Assembly (NCBI GenBank): GCA_902489745.1
Contig: CABUBB010000001.1
Span: 295,963 to 359,962, forward strand
Length of the DNA: 64,000 nt
DNA from: Metaruminococcus_A sp003150405
GTDB taxonomy: Bacteria; Bacillota; Clostridia; Oscillospirales; Ruminococcaceae
Reading direction: 5' to 3'
Positions 34,705 through 44,135 of this stretch are shown here, piece by piece. The notes below the pieces were generated by a model. It saw only the letters and a program-made list of their open reading frames with translations. It had not been told where the DNA came from and searched no databases. The translations under genes were made by a program, and so were the position numbers. Within the stretch, counting starts at the first letter, position 1, and every line of letters starts with the position of its first letter.

Positions 34705-34753
34705 TTAGCACTAAATCAAGCGCCTGTGCGCCGGACGTTTGATTTAATGCTAA
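34705..34753 (+). other. Large hairpin upstream of pnp
   Basis: TTAGCACTAAATCAA (34705-34719) pairs with TTGATTTAATGCTAA (34739-34753) with one wobble, and the loop holds a smaller GCGC stem. There is no T tail. A double-stranded element here resembles the RNase III-processed stem before E. coli pnp (analogy only). Confidence 0.7.
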
Positions 34754-34787
34754 CCCTTTGCCATATGCCGACTAATAGGAGGATAAT

Positions 34788-36902
34788 ATGGCAAGACAGG
34801 CAAAACAATTCAAAACCATGTATGCCGGGCGCGAACTGATTGTTGAGACCGGCAAAACCAGCGAACTGGCAAACGGTTCCTGCTGGGTGCGCTACGGAGA
34901 AACCGTTGTTATGGTCAACGTAACCGCTTCTGCAAAACCGCGGCCGGATATTGATTTTTTCCCGCTCTCGGTTGATTTTGAGGAAAAGCTCTACTCGGTT
35001 GGCAAAATCCCGGGGTCCTTCATTAAGCGTGAATCCCGCCCGAGTGAGAAGGCCATCCTTGCGTCCCGTTGTGTCGACCGCCCCATCCGCCCCTTTTTCC
35101 CGAAGGACATGCGCAACGACGTTTCAGTCGTTATGACGGTGCTGGCAAGCGACATTGACAATTCCCCGGAAATCTGCGGCATGATTGGCACCTCGGTTGC
35201 CCTTTCCATTTCGGATATTCCGTGGGAAGGCCCGATTGCAGGCGTCAATGTTGGCCTTGTGGACGGCGAGTTTATCCTCAACCCGAACGTTGAGCAGCGC
35301 GCAAAGTCTGACCTGACACTGACCGTTGCAGGCTCCGCTGAAAAGGTCGTCATGATTGAGGCGGGGGCCAATGAAGTCCCGGACGACGTTATGCTCAACG
35401 CCATTATGACCGGCCATGAGGAAATTAAAAAGATGGTCGCCTTTATCAGCGACATCCAGAAAGAAATCGGCAAAGAGAAATTCACATTTGAGTCGCAGGA
35501 AGTGGACGAGGCGCTGTTTGAGGACATCAAGGAGTTCGCCGTTGAAAAGGTCCGCTATGCGCTGGATACCAACGATAAAAACATCCGTGAGGAGCGCCTT
35601 GCGCCCATCGTCGATGAAATTCATGAGAAATTTGACGAGCGCTGTGAAGAAGGCAAAACCGGCGTGATTGATGAGTGCATCTACAAGCTGCAGAAGTTCG
35701 TTGTCCGCCGCTGGCTGCTCGACGACGGCAAGCGTGTTGACGGCCGGAAACTGGACGAAATCCGTCCGCTCGACGCAGAGGTGGCGTTGCTGCCGCGCGT
35801 CCACGGTTCTGCGCTCTTTACCCGCGGCCAGACCCAGGTGCTCTCCATCACCACCCTCGGCCCGGTCCGTGACGCTCAGATGCTTGACGGCATTGACGAG
35901 GATGAAGAAAAACGTTACATGCACCAGTACAACTTCCCGTCCTACTCGGTTGGTGAGACCCGTCCGAGCCGCGGCCCTGGACGCCGTGAAATCGGCCACG
36001 GCGCGCTTGCAGAGCGCGCTCTGCTCCCAGTGATTCCGCCGGTTGAGGAGTTCCCGTACGCCATCCGCGTTGTCTCGGAGGTTCTTTCCTCCAATGGTTC
36101 TACTTCGCAGGGCTCTATTTGTGCATCTACCCTGTCTCTGATGGACGCCGGTGTTCCGATTAAAGCGCCGGTCGCTGGTATTTCCTGCGGCCTTATCACC
36201 GAGGGCGACCGTTGGATGACGATGGTTGACATCCAGGGCCTTGAAGATTTCTTCGGCGATATGGACTTTAAGGTGGGTGGCACCCACAAGGGCATTACCG
36301 CGATTCAGGTCGATATTAAAAACGACGGCTTGACCCCGGAGATCATTGCGGAAGCGTTCGAGAAAACCCGCAAAGCGCGTATCTACATTTTGGATGAAAT
36401 CATGTTGCCGGAGTTGCCGAAGCCGCGTGAGACAGTTGGCAAGTACGCGCCGAAGATGGTCACCACCAAGATTGATGTGGACAAGATCAGTGAAGTCATC
36501 GGCAAGGGTGGTAAGGTTATCCAGAAAATCTGTGCCGACTGCGACGTTAAAATTGACGTTGAAGAGGACGGAAACGTCTTTATTTCCGGTTTGGATCTGG
36601 ATAACTGCAAGCGTGCGCTCAATATTGTAGAGCTGATTGCCAACGACCCGGAAATCGGCGCTATCTACAAAGGTCGCGTCACCCGTTTAATGAGCTTCGG
36701 TGCATTTGTGGAAATCGCTCCGGGCAAAGAGGGGCTGGTCCACATTTCCAAGCTGGAGGATCACCGTGTGGAAAAGGTGGAGGATGTTGTCAGCGTAGGC
36801 GACGAGATTCTGGTCAAGGTGACCGAAATCGACAGCCAGGGCAGAATCAACCTTTCCCGCAAGGATGCGCTTGCAGACATTGCTGCAAAACAGAAAGCGT
36901 AA
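34788..36902 (+). CDS. pnp: Polyribonucleotide nucleotidyltransferase
   Basis: A 704-residue PNPase, phosphorolytic 3'-5' exoribonuclease. Two RNase PH domains surround a helical linker; the second contains GSALFTRGQTQVL, YNFPSYSVGETRPSRGPGRR and the acidic catalytic pair in FGDMDFKVGGT. A KH domain with the GKGG loop (SEVIGKGGKVIQ) and a C-terminal S1 domain (YKGRVTRLMSFGAFVEI) follow. AGGAGG precedes the ATG. It forms the usual rpsO-pnp pair. Confidence 0.97.
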   Translation: MARQAKQFKTMYAGRELIVETGKTSELANGSCWVRYGETVVMVNVTASAKPRPDIDFFPLSVDFEEKLYSVGKIPGSFIKRESRPSEKAILASRCVDRPIRPFFPKDMRNDVSVVMTVLASDIDNSPEICGMIGTSVALSISDIPWEGPIAGVNVGLVDGEFILNPNVEQRAKSDLTLTVAGSAEKVVMIEAGANEVPDDVMLNAIMTGHEEIKKMVAFISDIQKEIGKEKFTFESQEVDEALFEDIKEFAVEKVRYALDTNDKNIREERLAPIVDEIHEKFDERCEEGKTGVIDECIYKLQKFVVRRWLLDDGKRVDGRKLDEIRPLDAEVALLPRVHGSALFTRGQTQVLSITTLGPVRDAQMLDGIDEDEEKRYMHQYNFPSYSVGETRPSRGPGRREIGHGALAERALLPVIPPVEEFPYAIRVVSEVLSSNGSTSQGSICASTLSLMDAGVPIKAPVAGISCGLITEGDRWMTMVDIQGLEDFFGDMDFKVGGTHKGITAIQVDIKNDGLTPEIIAEAFEKTRKARIYILDEIMLPELPKPRETVGKYAPKMVTTKIDVDKISEVIGKGGKVIQKICADCDVKIDVEEDGNVFISGLDLDNCKRALNIVELIANDPEIGAIYKGRVTRLMSFGAFVEIAPGKEGLVHISKLEDHRVEKVEDVVSVGDEILVKVTEIDSQGRINLSRKDALADIAAKQKA

Positions 36903-36910
36903 ATTGGAAA

Positions 36911-37032
36911 AAAGGCCGGAGGTTCCGGCCTTTTTTTTTAATTTCCCGTTGAAACAGACGGCTTTATGTTCTGTGTTGGCGAAACACCAAAGACAACCCA
37001 TATTTCAGTGGAATAAGGGCCTTTGGTGTTTC
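36911..37032 (+). terminator. Terminator after pnp, with a second long-loop hairpin
   Basis: AAGGCCGGA pairs with TCCGGCCTT (36912-36932), followed by a long T run: a strong terminator. A second inverted repeat, GAAACACCAAAG (36981-36992) with CTTTGGTGTTTC (37021-37032), has a 28-base loop and ends in TTTT. Confidence 0.85.
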
Positions 37033-37057
37033 TTTTGGCTTCTATCAGAAGCGCACG

Positions 37058-37086
37058 TTGATTAATAACCACCCTTATGCTATAAT
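37058..37086 (+). promoter_or_regulatory. Promoter of the ruvCAB-glmM operon
   Basis: TTGATT (37058-37063), 17-bp spacer, TATAAT (37081-37086), 75 bp before the ruvC ATG. No LexA-type box (GAAC-N4-GTTC) was seen. Confidence 0.85.
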
Positions 37087-37161
37087 ATATTAAATATTAA
37101 ACTGGTCGTATTATGGGCCAGCACGGCAGACATCACCCAGAAGATGGAGTAAATTGCTTTT

Positions 37162-37671
37162 ATGAAAATTATTGGAATTGACCCGGGCTACGCCATTGTG
37201 GGCTATGGGGTCATTGAATACCGCTCCAATCGGTTTACTACGCTGGATTACGGGGCAATCACTACGCCGGCGGGCATGCCGTTTGAACAGCGCCTGCTTA
37301 CCATCTACGAGGATTTGATGCAGATTCTCACCATCCATAAGCCGGAGGCAATGTCGGTGGAAAAACTGTTTTTCAACTCCAACCAGAAAACGGTGATCGA
37401 CGTGGCACAGGCAAGGGGAGCCATTGTACTGGCGGCCACCAAAATGGAGGTGCCGGTGTATGAGTACACCCCGCTTCAGGTCAAACAGTCGGTGGTCGGC
37501 TATGGCCGGGCTATCAAGGCGCAGGTCATGGATATGACCAAACGCCTGCTCAACTTAAAGGAAATCCCGAAGCCGGACGACACGGCAGACGCCCTTGCAA
37601 TCGCCATCTGCCATGCGCATGCGGCGCCGTCCCTTCTCAATGAAAAACTCTTAAAAGGAATGCTGCGGTAA
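37162..37671 (+). CDS. ruvC: Crossover junction endodeoxyribonuclease RuvC
   Basis: A 169-residue Holliday junction resolvase. The four catalytic acids line up with E. coli RuvC: D7 (GIDPGYA), E67 (SVEKLFF), D140 and D143 (PDDTADALA). It works with RuvAB in recombination repair. Its stop overlaps the ruvA start, so ruvC-ruvA-ruvB form one translated unit. Confidence 0.96.
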   Translation: MKIIGIDPGYAIVGYGVIEYRSNRFTTLDYGAITTPAGMPFEQRLLTIYEDLMQILTIHKPEAMSVEKLFFNSNQKTVIDVAQARGAIVLAATKMEVPVYEYTPLQVKQSVVGYGRAIKAQVMDMTKRLLNLKEIPKPDDTADALAIAICHAHAAPSLLNEKLLKGMLR

Positions 37672-38282
37672 TGTTATATCATGTACGGGGAACATTAATC
37701 CATGTTGAACCTAATCTTGCGGTTGTAGAATGCGCCGGTGTGGGCTATGCGTTGCGTACCACCACCCAAACGATGTCCCGCCTGCCGGAAGTGGGGAGCG
37801 AAACAAAGCTTTACACCCACCTTTATGTCCGCGAAGATGTCGTTGAGCTGTTCGGCTTTGCAGAAATGGCGGAACTCAACTGCTTTAAAATGCTGCTGTC
37901 GGTTTCCGGCGTTGGCCCGAAGGCTGCGCTCTCCATCCTCTCCAATGTTTCGCCGGAGCAGTTTGCGCTCTGCGTTGCAACAGGGGACAGCAAGGTGTTT
38001 ACGGCGGCAAAGGGCATTGGCGCGAAAACGGCCCAGCGCATTGTGTTGGAGCTCAAGGATAAAATTACCAACGAACAGCTTGAAGGCAGCGTAGGGGCCG
38101 CTAATCCGGCGGTCAGCGGCATTGCATCCGGACGGGGCAACCTCTCTGAGGCCATCAGCGCGCTGGTGGTGCTGGGTTACCCGCAGGCACAGGCTGCCCA
38201 TGTGGTTGCGGCCATGGACGCCGAGCTGCCGGTGGAAGAACTCATTAAAAGCGCCTTAAAGGCGCTGGCGGGGCAGGTGTAA
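37671..38282 (+). CDS. ruvA: Holliday junction DNA helicase RuvA
   Basis: A 203-residue junction-binding protein. Domain I begins MLYHVRGTLIHVEPN, helix-hairpin-helix motifs are visible as LLSVSGVGPKAALSIL and FTAAKGIGAKTAQRIVLELKD, and the C-terminal domain III (SEAISALVVLGYPQAQA) contacts RuvB. Length and start match the family. Confidence 0.96.
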   Translation: MLYHVRGTLIHVEPNLAVVECAGVGYALRTTTQTMSRLPEVGSETKLYTHLYVREDVVELFGFAEMAELNCFKMLLSVSGVGPKAALSILSNVSPEQFALCVATGDSKVFTAAKGIGAKTAQRIVLELKDKITNEQLEGSVGAANPAVSGIASGRGNLSEAISALVVLGYPQAQAAHVVAAMDAELPVEELIKSALKALAGQV

Positions 38283-38285
38283 CGA

Positions 38286-39335
38286 ATGTTTGACAGTACA
38301 ATGGATTTTGAAGAACGCGTCCTGACCCCGGAGAGCACGCCGGAGGATACCGATGTTGAATACAGTCTGCGGCCGAAAACCCTGTCGGAATACATTGGGC
38401 AGGATAAGGTCAAGGAAAACCTTTCGGTTTTCATTGAAGCGGCAAAGGGCCGCGGGGAACCGCTGGATCATGTGCTGCTTTACGGCCCGCCTGGGCTTGG
38501 AAAAACAACCCTTTCCTGTATCATTGCCAATGAAATGAACGTCAACGTGCGCATTACCTCCGGCCCGGCCATTGAAAAGCCCGGCGATCTGGCGGCGCTG
38601 TTGACCAACCTGAGCCCGAACGACGTTTTGTTCATCGATGAAATCCACCGGCTCTCCCGCGCGGTTGAAGAGGTGCTCTACCCGGCAATGGAGGACTACG
38701 CGCTGGATATCATCATCGGCAAAGGGCCTTCGGCGCGTTCCATCCGCATTGATTTGCCGAAATTTACGCTGGTTGGCGCAACCACCCGCGCTGGGCAGCT
38801 TACTGCACCGCTGCGCGACCGCTTTGGCGTGATGCTGCGGCTGGAGCTTTATACCAACGAACAGCTGAGCGATATTATTATGCGCTCTGCCGGGATTCTG
38901 GAAATTTCTTGCACCAAAGACGGCGCGTTGGAACTTGCTAAGCGTTCCCGTGGGACTCCGCGTGTGGCAAACCGCCTGCTCAAGCGGGTGCGCGATTTTG
39001 CGCAGGTCATGGGCAACGGTACGGTAAACCGCGAAATTGTCGATACGGCACTGGAGCGGCTGGATATTGACACGCTTGGGCTGGACGCCATTGACCGGCG
39101 CATGCTCACCACCATTATCCGCAACTACGGCGGCGGCCCGGTTGGGCTTGAGACGCTGGCGGCGGCGCTTGGCGAAGAGCCGGTAACTTTGGAAGATGTT
39201 TACGAGCCTTATTTGATGCAGCTTGGCTTTTTGTCCCGCACGCCGCGCGGGCGCTGTGTCACCGACCTAGCCTATGAGCATTTGCACCTTTCGCGCGGGC
39301 GTTCTGGCGACGGTCCGGAGCAGCTGAAATTATAA
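38286..39335 (+). CDS. ruvB: Holliday junction branch migration ATPase RuvB
   Basis: A 349-residue AAA+ motor. Walker A GPPGLGKTT (67-75), Walker B VLFIDEIHRL, sensor 1 GATTRAG, arginine-finger region PLRDRFG and the C-terminal winged helix (EPYLMQLGFLSRTPRGR). It starts 3 bp after ruvA. Confidence 0.97.
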   Translation: MFDSTMDFEERVLTPESTPEDTDVEYSLRPKTLSEYIGQDKVKENLSVFIEAAKGRGEPLDHVLLYGPPGLGKTTLSCIIANEMNVNVRITSGPAIEKPGDLAALLTNLSPNDVLFIDEIHRLSRAVEEVLYPAMEDYALDIIIGKGPSARSIRIDLPKFTLVGATTRAGQLTAPLRDRFGVMLRLELYTNEQLSDIIMRSAGILEISCTKDGALELAKRSRGTPRVANRLLKRVRDFAQVMGNGTVNREIVDTALERLDIDTLGLDAIDRRMLTTIIRNYGGGPVGLETLAAALGEEPVTLEDVYEPYLMQLGFLSRTPRGRCVTDLAYEHLHLSRGRSGDGPEQLKL

Positions 39336-39357
39336 TGGTTTTAAGAGGGAGAAACGA

Positions 39358-40704
39358 ATGAGCAGATTATTTGGAACCGACGGCGTCAGGGGAATTGCCG
39401 GAACCGAACTCACCTGTGAGCTGGCCATGTGCATTGGGCGCGCGGCGGCGGTTGTTTTAACCAAGCACACATCCCACAAGCCCAAGCTTGTTATCGGCAA
39501 GGACACCCGTATCTCTTCGGATATGCTGGAAGCGGCGCTGGTTGCGGGCATTTGCTCGGTTGGGGCGGATGTGGAAATCCTGGGGGTTATCCCAACCCCG
39601 GCAGTAGCTTTTCTGGTCAAAAAATACGGCGCGGATGCTGGTGTAATGATCTCCGCCTCCCACAACCCGGTGGAGTACAACGGAATCAAGCTCTTTAACG
39701 GAGAGGGATTTAAGCTCTCAGACGCATTGGAGGACGAGATAGAAGCTCTCCTCAATGGCGACTTGACCCCATACCTGAAAAATGGCGTGGAACTGGGCCG
39801 GGTTCGGCGGGTGAAAACCGCTGCTTCGGATTATGTCAAGCACCTGATTTCCTGTATGGATGACAATTTAGAGGGCATGTCGGTTGCAGTGGACTGTGCC
39901 AACGGCTCGGCCAGTGTGACGGCTGAAATGTTGTTTAAAGGTCTTGGCGCCAAGCCGCTTATCATCAACTGTGAGCCGGACGGCACCAATATCAACAACA
40001 ACTGCGGCTCTACCCATCTGGATACCTTGACTGCCTTTATGAAAAAGCACCGCTGCCAGCTCGGTGTGGCCTTCGACGGTGATGCGGACCGTTGCCTGGC
40101 GGTGGATGAGCAGGGCAACCAGGTGGACGGCGATAAAATGCTTGCCATTTTCTCCAAATCCATGAAAGAGCAGGGCAAGCTCAACCACGACACCGTTGTG
40201 GTCACGGTTATGAGCAACCTTGGCTTTTTCCATTTTGCAAACCGCGAGTCGGTTCAGGCGATTGCTGCAAATGTCGGTGATCGTTATGTCCTGGAAGAGA
40301 TGCTCAAGGGCGGTTACAACCTGGGCGGCGAGCAGTCCGGTCATATTATTTTCAGCGATTATGCCACCACCGGCGATGGCCAGCTCTCTGCTATTAAACT
40401 GATGGGGGTTGTCCGCGAATACGGCAAAAAGCTGTCTGTGATCAGCGGGGTGATGAACCGTTTCCCGCAGGTGATGATCAACATTAAAGCGAACAACGGC
40501 AAAGAAATGCTGGAGGAAAACGACTTAATCCGGGGTGAGATTGATTCAGCCGCTGACGAACTTGGAGCCGATGGGCGCATTTTGGTGCGCGCTTCCGGAA
40601 CCGAGCCGCTCATTCGTGTAATGGTTGAGGGCAAGGAGCTTGACCTTGCCAACCGCTATGCTCTTCGGATTGCAAACGTCATCAAGGAGCAGCTTGGCGC
40701 ATGA
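39358..40704 (+). CDS. glmM: Phosphoglucosamine mutase
   Basis: A 448-residue enzyme interconverting glucosamine 6- and 1-phosphate for UDP-GlcNAc and peptidoglycan synthesis. The phosphoserine loop is ISASHNP (S101), the metal loop DGDADR and the sugar-specificity loop GGEQSGH; RASGTEPLIRVM is the phosphate-binding C-terminal motif. Its stop overlaps the next gene by 4 bp. Confidence 0.96.
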   Translation: MSRLFGTDGVRGIAGTELTCELAMCIGRAAAVVLTKHTSHKPKLVIGKDTRISSDMLEAALVAGICSVGADVEILGVIPTPAVAFLVKKYGADAGVMISASHNPVEYNGIKLFNGEGFKLSDALEDEIEALLNGDLTPYLKNGVELGRVRRVKTAASDYVKHLISCMDDNLEGMSVAVDCANGSASVTAEMLFKGLGAKPLIINCEPDGTNINNNCGSTHLDTLTAFMKKHRCQLGVAFDGDADRCLAVDEQGNQVDGDKMLAIFSKSMKEQGKLNHDTVVVTVMSNLGFFHFANRESVQAIAANVGDRYVLEEMLKGGYNLGGEQSGHIIFSDYATTGDGQLSAIKLMGVVREYGKKLSVISGVMNRFPQVMINIKANNGKEMLEENDLIRGEIDSAADELGADGRILVRASGTEPLIRVMVEGKELDLANRYALRIANVIKEQLGA

Positions 40705-41567
40705 GAGCGACACAGGATTGGAAAGACTACGAAATGATTGATACCTCCGGCGGAGAAAAGCTGGAGCGGTGGGGCGATGTTCTGCTCATCCGGCCGGACC
40801 CGCAGGTGATTTGGGACAATATTCGGCAAAGCCCGCTGTGGCAAAAGGCTGACGCCCACTATCTGCGTTCTAATAAAGGCGGCGGCGAGTGGGATTACAT
40901 GCGCCGCTTGCCGGAGAGCTGGACCATTTCTTATAAAGCGCTGACCTTCCGCATCCGGCCGACCGGGTTTAAGCATACCGGCTTATTTCCGGAACAGGCG
41001 GTCAATTGGGATTATTTTGATGAAATGATCCGCCGTGCCGGGCGGCCGATCAAGGTGCTCAACCTGTTTGCCTACACCGGCGGTGCAACCTTGGCCTGTG
41101 CAGCCGCAGGAGCGCAGGTTTGCCACGTAGACGCCTCCAAAGGCATGGTGCAGTGGGCTCGGGACAATGCGGCGCTTTCCGGCCTTTCGGACAAGCCTAT
41201 CCGCTGGATTGTGGACGACTGTGAGAAGTTTGTCCAGCGGGAAATCCGCCGCGGAAACCGTTATGATGCAGTGATTATGGATCCGCCCTCCTACGGGCGC
41301 GGTCCCTCCGGAGAAATTTGGAAGCTGGAAGAAAAAATCCATCCGTTAGTGGAGCTTTGCACTGAGGTGCTGCGGGAACGGCCGCTCTTTTTTGCGCTGA
41401 ACTCCTACACCACGGGACTTTCTCCTTCGGTGATGGAATACCTGCTCGGCATAACCGTAGCCCGGAAATTTGGCGGCGCGGTCCGCTCGGATGAAATTGG
41501 CCTGCCGGTTACCCAAAGCGGTTACACCCTGCCGTGCGGTTCCACGGCGTTGTGGACAGCCGGCTGA
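40701..41567 (+). CDS. Class I SAM-dependent methyltransferase, RlmI/RlmK-like
   Basis: A 288-residue rRNA-methyltransferase-like protein. Motif I is VLNLFAYTGGATLACAAAG, motif II HVDASKG, and the catalytic motif IV is IMDPPSYGRG (DPPS, typical of RlmI-type enzymes that act on 23S rRNA). It lacks the N-terminal PUA domain of E. coli RlmI, so the target base is unsure. ATGA overlap with glmM indicates coupling. It stands between glmM and the ECF genes in one continuous plus-strand run. Confidence 0.82.
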   Translation: MRATQDWKDYEMIDTSGGEKLERWGDVLLIRPDPQVIWDNIRQSPLWQKADAHYLRSNKGGGEWDYMRRLPESWTISYKALTFRIRPTGFKHTGLFPEQAVNWDYFDEMIRRAGRPIKVLNLFAYTGGATLACAAAGAQVCHVDASKGMVQWARDNAALSGLSDKPIRWIVDDCEKFVQREIRRGNRYDAVIMDPPSYGRGPSGEIWKLEEKIHPLVELCTEVLRERPLFFALNSYTTGLSPSVMEYLLGITVARKFGGAVRSDEIGLPVTQSGYTLPCGSTALWTAG

Positions 41568-41599
41568 CGCAATACGGAATAGGTGGAAAGGACGACACG

Positions 41600-42451
41600 T
41601 TGGAACAGATTATTACGACTAAAGACCTGATGTTTGAATACCAGGCACAGCTCCCGGAGGAAACCAACACCAGGGTACTCAACCAAATCAACCTCAGCAT
41701 TCGCAAGGGGGAGTTTCTTGCCATCCTGGGGCACAATGGTTCCGGTAAATCCACCCTGGCCAAACACTTCAACGCCGTGCTCAAACCGACGGCGGGCAAG
41801 GTAGAGGTTGAGGGCATTGACACAGCGGACGATTCCCGCGTGTTTGACATCCGCCAGACGGTTGGCATGGTGTTCCAGAACCCGGACAACCAAATTGTCG
41901 CCACCATTGTGGAAGAGGACGTTGCCTTCGGGCTGGAAAATATGGGGGTGGAGCCAAAGGAGATCCGCCGCCGTGTGGATGAAGCGCTCCGCCAGGTGGA
42001 TATGGTGGAATACTACCGCCATTCGCCGCACCAGCTTTCCGGCGGGCAGAAGCAGCGGGTTGCCATTGCGGGCATAATCGCCATGCGGCCGGACTGCATT
42101 GTACTGGACGAACCCACCGCCATGCTCGACCCAAGGGGGCGCCGGGAGGTTATGAAAACCATTCAGGAGCTCAACCGGGAGAATGGCATTACCGTCGTGC
42201 TCATCACCCATTATATGGATGAAGCGGTCAAAGCGGACCGTGTGGTGGTCATTGACGAAGGGGATATTTTGCTGGACGGAACGCCAAAGCAGGTGTTCCG
42301 GAATGTGGAGCTGCTCAAAAGCGTCGGCCTTGACGTACCGCAGGTGACCGAACTCGCTTATGAGCTGCGCAGAAGCGGGGTGGATATCCCGGAGGATATC
42401 CTCACCGAGCAGGAATGCGTGGACTATTTGTCCAAATTGCTGGAGGAATGA
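41600..42451 (+). CDS. ecfA1: ECF transporter ATPase A1
   Basis: A 283-residue ATP-binding subunit of an energy-coupling-factor transporter. Walker A GHNGSGKST, Q-loop VFQNPDNQIV (an EcfA1 hallmark), signature LSGGQKQR, Walker B CIVLDEPTAMLD and H-loop ITHYMDEA. The start is TTG 41600 behind GGAAAGGA; the extra in-frame residues upstream overlap the methyltransferase end and have no RBS. It pairs with EcfA2 and EcfT to drive vitamin and metal S components encoded elsewhere. Confidence 0.93.
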   Translation: MEQIITTKDLMFEYQAQLPEETNTRVLNQINLSIRKGEFLAILGHNGSGKSTLAKHFNAVLKPTAGKVEVEGIDTADDSRVFDIRQTVGMVFQNPDNQIVATIVEEDVAFGLENMGVEPKEIRRRVDEALRQVDMVEYYRHSPHQLSGGQKQRVAIAGIIAMRPDCIVLDEPTAMLDPRGRREVMKTIQELNRENGITVVLITHYMDEAVKADRVVVIDEGDILLDGTPKQVFRNVELLKSVGLDVPQVTELAYELRRSGVDIPEDILTEQECVDYLSKLLEE

Positions 42452-42453
42452 TT

Positions 42454-43320
42454 GTGCCAATAATAGAAGTCAGGGACCTGACCCATGTTTACAGCGCAGG
42501 TACCCCGTTTGAAAAGGTGGCGCTCGACCATATTAACCTTTCCATTGAATCCGGCGAATTTGTCGGCGTCATTGGACATACCGGTTCGGGCAAATCGACG
42601 CTGATACAACAGTTCAATGGCCTGCTCAAGCCGACTTCGGGGGAAATTCTCGTGGACGGGCGGAACATCTGGGAGGAAAAAAAGCAGATGCGCCGCCTGC
42701 GCTTTGATGTGGGCTTGGTATTCCAGTACCCGGAGTACCAGCTTTTTGAGGAAACCGTTTATAAAGACATCGCATTCGGGCCTAAAAACATGGGGCTTGA
42801 CGAGGAGGAAATTGATCGGCGGGATGCAGCCGGCTTTGCCGGGATTTCTGAGGAAATGCTGGGCAAAAGCCCGTTTGAGCTTTCCGGCGGGCAGAAGCGC
42901 CGCGCAGCCATTGCCGGCGTCATCGCCATGGACCCAAAGGTGCTCATCTTGGACGAGCCCACCGCCGGGCTTGACCCCAAGGGGCGCGACCGGATTCTGG
43001 GGCGGATAAAGGAGTACCATCAAACCAAGAAAAACACCATTCTCCTCGTTTCCCACAGCATGGAGGACGTTGCGAAATTTGCCACAAAGGTCCTTGTCAT
43101 GAACAAGGCAAAGGTCTTTACTTATGGCACGGTGGACGAGGTGTTTTCCAAATCCGAAACCATTTCCCACATGGGGCTTTCCATCCCACAGATTTCCAAG
43201 GTGTTTCATGCGCTGAGCGACAAGGGCTTGAATGTAGAGCGCAATGTTTACACGGTAGAACGCGCCAAGGAGGAAATTTTAAACCGACTTTCGAAAGGAC
43301 AGAGGCAGGAACATGCTTAA
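42454..43320 (+). CDS. ecfA2: ECF transporter ATPase A2
   Basis: A 288-residue second ATPase. Starts MPIIEVRDLTHVYS, with Walker A GHTGSGKST, Q-loop VFQYPEYQLFEE (EcfA2 hallmark), signature LSGGQKRR, Walker B VLILDEPTAGLD and H-loop VSHSMEDV. GTG 42454 is 7 bases after GGAGG; the upstream ATG 42448 is too close to that site. It overlaps ecfT by 8 bp. Confidence 0.93.
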   Translation: MPIIEVRDLTHVYSAGTPFEKVALDHINLSIESGEFVGVIGHTGSGKSTLIQQFNGLLKPTSGEILVDGRNIWEEKKQMRRLRFDVGLVFQYPEYQLFEETVYKDIAFGPKNMGLDEEEIDRRDAAGFAGISEEMLGKSPFELSGGQKRRAAIAGVIAMDPKVLILDEPTAGLDPKGRDRILGRIKEYHQTKKNTILLVSHSMEDVAKFATKVLVMNKAKVFTYGTVDEVFSKSETISHMGLSIPQISKVFHALSDKGLNVERNVYTVERAKEEILNRLSKGQRQEHA

Positions 43321-44125
43321 GGATATTACGATTGGACAGTATTTTCCGGGTGCTTCTTTCCTGCACCGGCTGGATCCGCGGGTGAAAATCCTGCTGACCA
43401 TTGCCTACATTGTCATGCTGTTTATGGTTTCCAATTCGCTTGGGTTCCTCATCGGCATTGGGCTGCTGGTCGTTGCTTACCTGGTTTCCAAAATCCCGTT
43501 TAAAATGATGCTCAAGGGGATTAAACCCATTGTGCCGATTGTCATTTTTACCGGCATTTTGAACCTGTTTTTTGTCTCTGGCACCCCGATTGTCCAGTTC
43601 TGGGCGATTACGATTACCTGGGAGGGGCTGCGGCTTGCCGTGATTATGGCGGTGCGTATCCTTGCGCTCATTGCGGGTGCGAGCCTGCTCACCTACACCA
43701 CTTCGCCGATTGAGTTGACCGACGCCATTGAGTCGCTGTTAAAGCCGCTTAAGGTCGTTCATTTTCCGGTGCATGAGCTTGCTATGATGATGACCATCGC
43801 GCTGCGGTTTATCCCGACCCTCATCGAGGAAACCGATAAGATCATGTCTGCGCAGAAGGCAAGGGGAGCGGATTTTGAATCCGGCAACCTCATCCAGCGC
43901 GCAAAGGCATTGGTGCCGATTCTCATACCGCTTTTTATCTCGGCATTCCGCCGGGCGGATGACCTTGCAATGGCAATGGAGTGCCGCTGCTACCACGGCG
44001 GAGAGGGACGCACCCGGATGAAACAGCTTCGCTTAGGCGCCATTGACCTCTACGGGTCTTTGATTATGGCGGCTTGTATTGCCGGGGTGGTCTGCATCAA
44101 CCTCTTTGTACCGGTCTTATTCTGA
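43313..44125 (+). CDS. ecfT: ECF transporter transmembrane protein EcfT
   Basis: A 270-residue coupling membrane subunit with about five to six helices. The cytoplasmic coupling motifs appear as the ARG boxes QKARGADFESG and AMECRCYHG (a variant of the second motif with C in place of A). Together with EcfA1A2 it forms the shared energising module of group II ECF transporters; no S component is adjacent, which fits group II. Confidence 0.93.
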   Translation: MLKDITIGQYFPGASFLHRLDPRVKILLTIAYIVMLFMVSNSLGFLIGIGLLVVAYLVSKIPFKMMLKGIKPIVPIVIFTGILNLFFVSGTPIVQFWAITITWEGLRLAVIMAVRILALIAGASLLTYTTSPIELTDAIESLLKPLKVVHFPVHELAMMMTIALRFIPTLIEETDKIMSAQKARGADFESGNLIQRAKALVPILIPLFISAFRRADDLAMAMECRCYHGGEGRTRMKQLRLGAIDLYGSLIMAACIAGVVCINLFVPVLF

Positions 44126-44135
44126 GGGCCGTTGT

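Noticed and set aside
35124..36287. Minus-strand 387-aa frame opposite pnp
   Set aside because: Antisense shadow of a certain gene.
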